Assembly (NCBI GenBank): GCA_021029095.1
Contig: JAJOHG010000023.1
Coordinates: forward strand, 62,001-126,000
Origin: Phellopilus nigrolimitatus
Taxonomy: Eukaryota; Basidiomycota; Agaricomycetes; Hymenochaetales; Hymenochaetaceae
Direction of reading: 5' to 3'
Length of the DNA: 64,000 bases
The notes beneath the pieces were generated by a model. It searched no databases and had not been told where the DNA came from. It worked only from the letters and a program-made list of their open reading frames with translations. Shown here in pieces: positions 54,887 through 63,053 of the stretch. The number at the start of each line of letters is the position of its first letter. Position 1 is the stretch's first letter. The translations under genes were made by a program, and so were the position numbers.

Positions 54887-56612
54887 CCGGATCGTTTGTC
54901 AACATTAGCCACATCAGGCAATGCTGAGTCACCGCTGACAAAGCGGAGTGCACTGTCACATCAGCGGCGATGTTTTCGCACACGGCAAGCCAAATGGCGC
55001 TCTCGTTCTTACAACGCGCTGCACGTCCGGCGTACGCGACGCAGCGACCGGCACTCTATTCCAGATCGTTTCTATCCTCTTTTTTCCACACCTCCCCTAT
55101 CGTGCGACAGCAGGAGGATGTGCCGCCCAGCTCCGACACGATCTACCTCGGCAAGCTACCGCCGACCGTGCAGGAGGAGAGCGTCCGGCAGGAGCTGCAC
55201 GCTCTCGGGATCACGGATTTCTCAGAACTCAGAATCCGTACGCTCTGCCACGCCCGCCCTCCTAACACGTGCTGACACGGGGGTGTCGATGAGGTCCAAT
55301 GAACGAGCTCCGCAGGCGGCGCATCAAGTTCGGGTTCCTGCGCTGCGCGTCCCCGGAGGCCGCGCGCAGCGTCATGGCAAAGATCCCGGAGGACTGGTCC
55401 CTGCTCGGATTCAAAGTGGAGGCTCAATACGCGAGGCCGGACGGGCAGAACAAAAAAGCGAACCGGCCAAAAAGTGTTGACGAGACTCAGCTATACATCG
55501 GCTTTGGCGCGCTCGAAAAGGCCATCGTCACCGAACAGGACATCGACGACGCGCTCAAGGAAGCGCTCAAGGGCAGCGATATCTTGCCGACGTGGACTGT
55601 CACTATCCGTGCGTCCCACGGCGCTCCGCTAACCTTTCACGCTTCCAGACTGATTATCACGACTTTACACCTGCCAGCGCCGAACAACGCTGGAGCCGAG
55701 CCGCGGCGCTATGCGTTCGTGCGCTTTGACTCGAAGGACTCAGCGCGCGCCGCGCTTGCGCACATAAAACAGGCAGGCGGCCTGCGCGTGTACGGCGCGC
55801 GCGTCATCGTCGGCGTACGTATAAATAGCGATCAGCCCCGCGGCGGCGACGAGCAGGAGACGCAGGACGCCCACCCGCGCAAAGATAGCTCCCACAAGGC
55901 TCGCGAGCCGTCAAATCGCCTGGCGGTGAGCTTTGAGAAACCGGGGAGCGGGACGGCGAGCGACGTACACGCGCTGCTCGGGACCTTGGTCCCCGAGAGT
56001 ATAATATCAGGCGCACCTGGCTCAGGTCCGTTCTGTTCTGTTCCTTATCCCTTCCATCTCCAGATTTAATACCTTTGTGTGCTCATCTCTTACAGGTATC
56101 GACTCTGCGCAGCCGACATCGCGTCTCGCGCTCACGTTCAAAAGCCCCGCGGATGCCGCTCTGGCACATAGTCTGCTGCAAGGCTCAACAACGCCGAGCG
56201 GGCAGGTCGTTGTATCCCGCTTTATGAAAGGGGACGGAGAAGGGCCGAAGAGCAAGGACGACTGAGGAGGGGCGCAATCTGAGGATGAGTTATTGATTTG
56301 GGGGGAGTCTGAGTTTTTTTTTGTGTAGACACGAGGGGAAGGAAAGGCTCTGCGAGAAGGCAGGACGTGTCGCACTCATATCAATTTGAAAATCTATTGC
56401 TGCATCGTAAAGTACATGTACAACATTCGGAAAACACCACGAATACACACAACACACAAGTCGACAAACAACACAAAGAAAGAAGGTAAAAAAGGAGAGG
56501 CGGGACCCAGAAAGTGTCAGAAGCATCAAACCAAATCGCGCCGCAACAAAAACAAAAATCCAATAAATGAAACCGAAAATCACACAGTCTGACACGGCGC
56601 TACCGCGCGCCC
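54887..56612 (+). repeat. Tandem duplication, unit B
   Basis: Homologous over its length to unit A (53189-54886), including promoter, introns and the 3' flank (AGGCAGGACGTGTCGCACTC against AGGCAGGACGTGTCGTACTC, and CACAAAGAAAGAAGG in both). Confidence 0.85.
54994..56265 (+). CDS. RNA-recognition-motif protein, copy B
   Basis: A tandem paralogue of the gene at 53300. The start is placed at 54994 to match copy A, although an in-frame ATG at 54970 exists here. Shared segments are IYLGKLPPTVQEESVRQELH, GFLRCASPEAARSVMAKIPE, LYIGFGALEKAIVTEQDIDD, RRYAFVRFDSKDSARAALAH and the last exon TSRLALTFKSPADAALAHSL. The intron-1 acceptor of copy A (GTCCAG) has become GTCCAA; splicing at the preceding GATGAG keeps the frame and replaces Leu with Arg-Pro-Met. 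The frame stays open with no premature stop, so both copies look functional. Confidence 0.78.
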
Positions 56613-57604
56613 GCCCCGCCATCGAGCCACGCCCGCAGGCCCGCGACGAGGCGGCTCGCGGCGCGCTCAAGCGGCTCGTCGGGCGCGCGCGGGAGGTCCA
56701 CGACCGTACGCGGCGCCGGCGCGGCCGAGGTCGAGGAGAGCGGCGCAGGGGGCGCGTATACGAGCCCGATGCGCCGCGGGGAGAACGTCGCGCGCAGCGC
56801 GTCGTGGGGGACCCTGTGCCGGGGCGCGCCATTCCTCGCGCCCGCGCCCTCCGAGACGAGCCCCGCGGTGGCCGCACGCGCGCGTACGAGGTCCGCGAGG
56901 CGCGCGCGCGGCTGGCAGAACGCGAAGAGGTCGGCGGGGGCCTCCGGGCGCGGCTCGTGCAGCTCGGAGTCCCACGCGCGCACGGCCTCGTGCGCGCTGT
57001 GCAGGATGTACAGGTCGAGGACCTGTGCGCGGCTTGCGGTCAGCGGGGGGGCGTTCTTGTGCGGGGGAAGGAGGGAAAGAAGAAGACGCAGGGGAGAAGG
57101 ACGCACCTGCACCTCGCTCTGCAGCGCGCTGACGACGGTCGCGGACGCGGCGCCGCGCGATGAGTGGGGGAAGGGGTCGGACGAGTAGGGCGCGCGCACG
57201 CAGCGCGCGTAGGCGGGGAGGAACGTCGAACGAAGGAGGTGCATCGCGGCTTATCCCCACCACACCACACATCATCATCAGCACACCCCGCCCAGCACGA
57301 AAAATACGAAGACGAACTCACCGAGGTAGAACCCGCGGTCGACGCGGCGCAGGCCGAACGCCATCCAGTGAAGCGTGCGCGCCTCGCGCTCCGCCGCGTC
57401 CTCGGCGGTCTCCCCTCCGGGCGGCGCGAGCGCGGCGTACACGACGAGCAGGCGGACGTGCGCGGGGAGCGCCGGCGCCGGCGCCCGGGTGGTGCGCCTG
57501 CGCGTGGGCGGGTCGGCGTTGGGGGCGGGCGGTGCGCGTGCGGGGATCTCACGCGCGAAGTAGGGCGGCGGCGGGACGAGGTCTTTCTCGGTGAGGACGA
57601 CCAT
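56600..57604 (-). CDS. Conserved basidiomycete protein of unknown function, paralogue 1
   Basis: The start at 57604 gives MVVLTEKDLVPPPPYFAREI. A helical segment follows (LPAHVRLLVVYAALAPPGGE, ARTLHWMAFGLRRVDRGFYL). After an intron it reads ACMHLLRSTFLPAYARCVRA then PYSSDPFPHSSRG, and after a second intron QVLDLYILHSAHEAVRAWDS, DLFAFCQPRARLADLVRA and an Ala/Pro/Arg-rich end (stop at 56600). It shares this order with the gene at 57909-58896. The first region is reminiscent of an F-box-like helix bundle, but no firm domain can be named. Very GC-rich with strong bias in synonymous positions. Confidence 0.65.
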
Positions 57605-57908
57605 CTCGTTCCCTTGTGCTTACACTGCGATGTATGTATAAAAGACAGACAAGGACTGCGCAGTGATGGCACAGCTGGCAGTTGCCACACGCTCCGCAGT
57701 CTGCCCCAGGTCTATTTGTATTTCTATGTTATTTTCAGTCTTTGACTTATATTCAAAATGCCATAGATATTCCATTCCAATCCAGAGTACAGAGTACAGA
57801 TACAGATACACGGGTCCCGAAAACAAGTAGTCAGATAAAAAGCACAGACAGACAGCATACACACACACTCCAATTCAGAGATACAAGTACGCGGGGCCCA
57901 CCACCCGC
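57605..57908. other. Spacer between the two paralogous genes
   Basis: About 300 bp, with short CAGATACA/ACACAC repeats. Serves as the upstream region of paralogue 1. Confidence 0.4.
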
Positions 57909-58896
57909 TCACCCCGCGTAATTTTCCTTCTCCCAGACCTCGAGTGCGCGCACGAGGCGGCGCGCAGCGTGCTCGAGTCGCTCGTCGCGCGCGCGGGGAA
58001 CCTCCGCAATCGTGCGGCGCCCCGCGCGGCCCGCGAGCACGAGCGCCGCGCTGCGCGGCGAGAACGAGCAGCTCAGCGCGCCGAAGGGTACGCGGCGCGT
58101 ACCCTTCGCGGGGGACCGGGATGAAGAGGGGGAGGCGGCGGCATCGGTGCTCGCGGAGACGACGCCCGCGTCGGTGCCGTACGCGCGCACGAGGTCCTCG
58201 AGGCGCGCGCGCGGCTGGAGCAGGTCGAACACGTCCTGGAAGGCCTCCTCGCGCTGCAGAAACAGGCCAAAAAAGCGGCGTGATTAGAACATAAGCAGGC
58301 CTGCGGACGCAACGCACCTCGAGATGCAGCTCGGTGTCGTCCGCCCAAACATCGTCGCGCACCTTGGCGGCAAGGAAAAGGTCGAGCACCTGCGTCTCAC
58401 GCTGGCCGGAGTACACGGGCGACGCAAGGTACGCCGGGGGCGCGGAGGTGGAGGCGGCGCCGTCGGCACCCGGGGCAGAGAGCGGGAAGGGGTCGGAGGA
58501 GTACGGCGCGCGGATCATGGAGGTGTACGCGGGGAGGTACGTCGAGCGCAGGACGTGCATGCACGCTGGCCCGAAATAAGAATTAAGGCAAGAACAAAAT
58601 CAATACGAAGCAGCACACGCACCGACGTACACGCTCCGACAGACGAGGCGGAGGCTGACGGTCATCCAATACAGCACCTTGCGCTGGCGCTCGACCTTGC
58701 CGTCGCCGCCCGCCCGCGCACAGGCGGACTGGGGGAGGGTGAGGTGGACGATATAGAGCAGGATGTGGGGCGGGAGGGACACGAAGGTCGCGCGGGGGCG
58801 GGGGAGGGTGCCCGCTCCCGATGGGCTGTTGGAGTAGGGCGGCGGGGCGGGGAGGGACGCGGGGGGCATCTGCTTTTCGTCGAGGATGACGACCAT
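57909..58896 (-). CDS. Conserved basidiomycete protein of unknown function, paralogue 2
   Basis: The start at 58896 gives MVVILDEKQMPPASLPAPPP. It has FVSLPPHILLYIVHLTLPQS, RKVLYWMTVSLRLVCRSVYV, then after an intron ACMHVLRSTYLPAYTSMIRA, PYSSDPFPLSAPG and ETQVLDLFLAAKVRDDVWAD. After another intron come DVFDLLQPRARLEDLVRAYG, and finally a basic C-terminus ending WEKENYAG (stop 57909-57911). LPPHILLxIVxLTxPQ followed by LYWMTxSLRLVxRxxYxACM is shared with paralogue 1 and looks like an F-box-type start (Leu-Pro...Ile). Function unknown. Confidence 0.68.
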
Positions 58897-59076
58897 GGCG
58901 AAGAGCTGGGAACTGGGAGCAGTGACTGGTGAGAGCGATCTGCTATACTGTATGCACTGCGTACGTCATACTTTCTGGTCAGCCACAACCACATCATAGC
59001 ATCTCGGCAAGTTGAATACACAGAGCAATTTAAATATCTAACGCACATACATTTCATGTTCGTCGTATCTCGTATG
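58897..59076. other. Upstream region of paralogue 2
   Basis: No feature beyond the probable promoter. It borders the inverted-repeat island. Confidence 0.4.
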
Positions 59077-60415
59077 ACCAGCTGGGACTCTCTGGGTTCG
59101 TTGGACTCTCTGGGGTTGCTGCTTAGTAAAATTATGGAGAAGCTCCGAAAGAGGAAGTGTTATTTTCTTTTATACATAAGATGATAGTTTAGACATTTAA
59201 AGTCAACTTGGCTGCTCTGAGATTATTTGATTAATGCATGGATGAGGTTTACTTTGAAGTTGTATATTATTAAGTGCATTAGTTGTGTGAGAGGCTGTAA
59301 AAAGTCACAATATTGTAGGATTGCCAATTAGGGGTTTATTCGAGCTGCAGTTGCCGCTTTGAGGCTGTTTTTATTTTATTTTTGCATTGTTGCCGCTTTG
59401 GGAGGGAGGAAGGGAATTTGATGGATTTGATGGATGACTAAATGCGCATTTTAGTCAGCGCTGACTAAGTCTGACTAATTCCGATCAATCCTGACAAAGA
59501 ATTGATGTGGCTGTGTCTCAAGTGGCCGTTGCCTCTTAATGTTATGATGATGATCTTATGACTATGATTGTCCAACTCAACAACCATCATAACATAAAGA
59601 GGCAACGGCCACTTGCGACACAGCCGCATCAATTCTTTGTCAGGATTGATCGGAATTGGTCAGAATTAGTCAGAATTAGTCATATTTAGTCAGCGCTGAC
59701 TAAAATGCGCATTTTAGTCATCCATCAAATCCATCAAATCCCCTTCCTCCCTCCAAAAGCGGCAACTCTGCAGATCCTTAAATGCACATCCAAAAGCGGC
59801 AACACTGCAAATCTGAAAATATAGTCTCAAAGCGGCAACAGTGCAGAAATAAAATAAAGAACAGGCTCAAAGCAGCAACTACTGCTCAAATAATTCCCTA
59901 AACTGGCAATCCTACAATATTGGGACTTTCAACAGCCTCTCACACCACTGATGCACTTTATAATATACAGCTTCAAAGTAAACTTCATCCATCAATTTAA
60001 CCTTGAAATGTTCAAACTGTTATCTTATAGGTGGCACCAAAAAGTGTTGATGTTTCCCAAAAAGGGAAGGTGATTCACATCTGCCTGCGAGACACACGCA
60101 CTGTCACAATTCAGTTACACACGCTAAATACATCCACAAAAATGCTTGAGCACCGGAAAAGTTGTGTCATACATATAGCAAGTAAACATGCTGGAGAAAA
60201 AGCACCCAGGATGACAGATGTGAATTGCTTTCCTTTTTGGATGGTGCTTCAACACTTTTTGGCACCACCTGCCAGTGTGTATTTAAAAGAAAACAGCACT
60301 TCCTCTTTCAAAAATTACCCATAATATTATAAGCAGCAACCCCACAGAGTCGTCCACCCCCAGAGAGTCCATGAACCCAGAGAGTCCCAGGCGAAGCCTG
60401 GGACTCTCTGCTGGT
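59077..60415. mobile_element. Foldback-type element with about 500 bp inverted arms
   Basis: The left outer end ACCAGCTGGGACTCTCTGGG (59077) matches the inverse of the right end (GCTGGT at 60410-60415, then the GAGAGTCCCAG block). The arms pair through the whole element: TTTGATGGATTTGATGGATG against CATCCATCAAATCCATCAAA, and GGCCGTTGCCTCTT against AAGAGGCAACGGCC. The turn lies at about 59555. The right arm is longer than the left because it carries extra copies of a GTTGCCGCTTT module and a separate MITE (60030-60270). No protein is encoded. A palindrome (GAGAGTCCCAGGCGAAGC and its inverse) sits near the right outer end. Confidence 0.88.
60030..60270. mobile_element. MITE inserted in the right arm of the foldback element
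   Basis: Left arm AGGTGGCACCAAAAAGTGTT, continuing to TTCACATCTG, is the inverse of the right arm CAACACTTTTTGGCACCACC, with TTCACATCTG against CAGATGTGAA inside. Over about 55 bp few mismatches occur. The paired left arm of the foldback element lacks this sequence, which shows that it was inserted later. The AGGTGGxxCCAAAAAGTG end is reminiscent of the CAGGTGGGTCCAGAAAGTG end of the MITE at 7052. Confidence 0.82.
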
Positions 60416-60426
60416 GGTTATAAATA

Positions 60427-60703
60427 CACATGGATGTAGAAAGTCGTGGTGATCGACATAGACATCCAAAAAAGGAAAAATATCCCCAGACCTGTTTATT
60501 TCTTACATTTTTCTTTGAGGCAGCCCGAGGAAGACTGTCTACTATCAACGGGACACTTTTTTGTGTGAACCAGGTCGAGTTCAGGTCAAGTTCCAGGCAT
60601 TGAAGGTAGAATGTGGAGGGTTTGAACGTTATCTACAGTGATGTGAATCTACTTCCTGATTTGGAAGCAAATGTCGATCACCACGACTTTCTACATCCAT
60701 GTG
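60427..60703. mobile_element. MITE with perfect 33 bp inverted repeats, TA target site
   Basis: 60427-60459 (CACATGGATGTAGAAAGTCG, ending GATCGACAT) is the exact inverse of 60671-60703 (ATGTCGATCACCACGACTTT, ending CATGTG). TA lies outside both ends (60425-60426 and 60704-60705). The 277 bp length leaves no room for a transposase. Perfect repeats suggest recent activity. Confidence 0.85.
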
Positions 60704-60830
60704 TAATAATAAACATGCTCAACACAAATAAATGGCACCCCAGAGCCTATTGCAGAAAACCCATTGATCCTCTATTAGGGGAGCTCAAAGTTTAAAATAA
60801 GGTTTACAGCTCTCAAGCTCCTGCCTATTA

Positions 60831-61377
60831 TTACAGCTGGTTGAGAAATCGTAGGCGGATTGCATTTTTTCTCTACAGTAGGTTGCTTAGAAACACAATA
60901 TAGTTTATTACTCTAAATCTGGCATTACTTCCTGATTCAGACAGAGAGCCGGCCTATGCGTGACTTGTGTGTGATGCATGTCAGTCTCGTCGCCAACTCG
61001 CCGACAAGTCAAGTCTCGATATTGGTTGCACAGAGATAAAGTCAGCATTGATTTGGTTTCTTCACTATTCACTGTTTTTTTGGAGACGGGATATATATTC
61101 TACATATAAAAGAGAGCCATAATATAGTTTTGTGAGATATCGCAACACATCTCTAGGTGGATGAAACGATAGTGTCCATGACGATGCAGGAGGACACTGG
61201 AGGGAGGGCAGATGCAACACCTAAATGTGTCACACACAAGTCACAGAACATGGGCCGGCTTGCAGTCCAAGCTAAGAAGTGCTACCGGTCTTGGAGTAAT
61301 AAAACTATATTGTGTTTCTAAACAACCTACTGTAGAACAAAAATGCAATCCGCCTACGATATCTCAACCAGCTGTAA
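60831..61377. mobile_element. MITE/inverted-repeat element with about 85 bp arms, TA target site
   Basis: Left TTACAGCTGGTTGAGAAATC then GTAGGCGG, AACACAATATAGT and GCCGGCC match in reverse the right ACTATATTGTGTT, CCGCCTACGATATCTCAACC and AGCTGTAA. TA borders both ends (60829-60830 and 61378-61379). A second inner pair, GTGACTTGTGTGTGA against TCACACACAAGTCAC, extends the pairing. No coding capacity. Confidence 0.8.
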
Positions 61378-61380
61378 TAG

Positions 61381-62093
61381 CACTGTGGGCATCCACTTAG
61401 AATCCCCCCATGGTGAGTTGAATAGCTGTTTTATTTAATTGTGGCTTTCTCTGCGCATTATAGTTTAACACTTTTGGGCACTTTTATCCAAATCATGTTT
61501 TAACTTTGTTATGCCTTTCTCCAAATGATATACTTCAACTTTCTTTTTGCCTTTGTCCACACAAAAAAGGCTTATCAAAGGCATGTTTCCATCAAACATG
61601 TGCACGGCTGCCTAGGCGAGGTCAGTGTTAGCCATCGGTGGGACAGAGGGAGAAAGGGCAAACAGGAAGAGGTGAAATGGCACATGTTCTTGATGGTTGG
61701 GTGTAAGTGATTTCTAATTGTGGACGACTGTGCACCCTTGGATCTCCACTACAACAACAACAACAATGACGACATGTCGTGTTCTGCCCTGTTCTTACCA
61801 TTTCCTGAATTGATTATCTTAGGGTTTAACTTTCTTTTTGCCTTTGTACACATAAAAAAGGCTTATCAAAGGGGTGCTTTGACAAAAACTTACCTTTGTT
61901 ATGCCTTTTTTGTGTGGACAAAGGCAAAAAGAAAGTTAAAGTATATCGTTTAAAGAAAGGCATAACAAAGTTTAAAAACGATTTGGATAAAAGTGTCCAA
62001 AAGTGTTAAACTATAATGTGTGGAGAAAGCCACAATTAAATAAAACAACTAATCAACTCACCATGGGGGGATTCTAAGTGGATGCCTGCAGTG
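61381..62093. mobile_element. Inverted-repeat element with long arms and nested inner repeat
   Basis: Left CACTGTGGGCATCCACTTAG then AATCCCCCCATGGTGAGTTG is the inverse of the right ACCATGGGGGGATTCTAAGT then GGATGCCTGCAGTG. Pairing continues inward (ATTAAATAAAAC, AACACTTTTGG..ACTTTTATCC, GCCTTTCT). Inside, the block ACTTTCTTTTTGCCTTTGT with AAAAAAGGCTTATCAAAGG occurs at about 61538 and about 61828, and inverted at about 61905-61940. This suggests a smaller element nested or duplicated inside. No target duplication was recognised. Confidence 0.8.
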
Positions 62094-62123
62094 TGGTTGA
62101 GTCCTCAAATTGATTGCCCCAGG

Positions 62124-62591
62124 TAGGACATACCACGAGTTGATCCCCGGGTTGACCCAGACCTGTTGGCGGATCTACTTGTGACCCAAAATCCTCAACC
62201 CGGACCCGGCTTGACCTGGACCTGTTGGAACATAGATCTACAGGTCACCAAATTCCCACAGTTTCAGGTCATGGAGGTCACGGGTTTGTTCACAGCTCCC
62301 TGCAGGTCTTAACTGATTACACATATCATATAAAATTTTATTAGGTTGTTGAATGAATAAGTTACAAGTATGCAAGTTGATACAGACAACATATGTACAA
62401 TAAACAAATGAATGAACCAGCAAAAAATATACCTATGAACTACCCACGGGTATTGTAAAAGCACAAATTCTCAACCTGGACCCATGACAATCTGTTTCCC
62501 ATGGATCACCTGTGTACGGGTGATCCGTGAATCTGCAGTCCAGGTCGGGTCACAGGTTTCCACGGGTTCTAGGGACTCGTGGTATGCCCTA
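62124..62591. mobile_element. hAT MITE (same family as 825-3335)
   Basis: 17 bp inverted repeats TAGGACATACCACGAGT (62124-62140) and the inverse of TAGGGCATACCACGAGT (62575-62591) differ at one base. The octamer GCCCCAGG precedes the left end (62116-62123) and follows the right end (62592-62599). Left and right subterminal parts match the ends of the element at 825-3335 (GGGTTGACCC..GACCTG, TCAACC.GGACCC, GGGTGATCCGTGAAT). At 468 bp it holds only the ends. Confidence 0.9.
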
Positions 62592-63053
62592 GCCCCAGGT
62601 GTTCACATTCATCAAGGACACCTTTCACCCTCATTCTGTCAATCCTCCATCACATCATGTGTGACTACATGTGACTTCCGTCACTCGGATAAAGAACGTA
62701 CGAGGCTACTGATTCAAATAACGATCTGGTACGATACGGTTCACGGACATAGCAGATTCGTGTCGCATCTAGCCAATTGCCTATTGTCGCTTCGCACATA
62801 GGGGTCCGCATTGACATCTGCTCATGTCAGCTAGTTCACCTAAAAGCGGAGAGCCGACGGTAGTGCGTGCACGGCAGCGAGCAGAGAAATGTGGCTCGAG
62901 CAGCCCGGACGTGAGTCAAGTTCCCAGTCCAGCGCCTCCTCAAGTCCTTGTCTACGCCGTGCGCGGCTATGCAGCCTATAAAGGCCCCTCAGCACGCGGT
63001 GTTCAGCGACATCGCGTCTATCTCTCAAGCACACACACTACATACATACGACC
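62592..63053. other. Upstream region of the epimerase-like gene
   Basis: No gene. Contains the TATA motif annotated separately. Confidence 0.45.
62977..62982 (+). promoter_or_regulatory. TATA box of the epimerase-like gene
   Basis: TATAAA in a GC-rich context (GCAGCCTATAAAGGCCCC), 72 bp before the ATG at 63054, at a normal distance for a fungal core promoter. Confidence 0.55.

Noticed and set aside
60031..60324. 97-codon open frame inside the island
   Set aside because: Coincides with the MITE and foldback arm; its sequence is explained by the inverted repeats.
59077..60415. LTR retrotransposon
   Set aside because: The long repeats are inverted rather than direct, and there are no gag-pol motifs.
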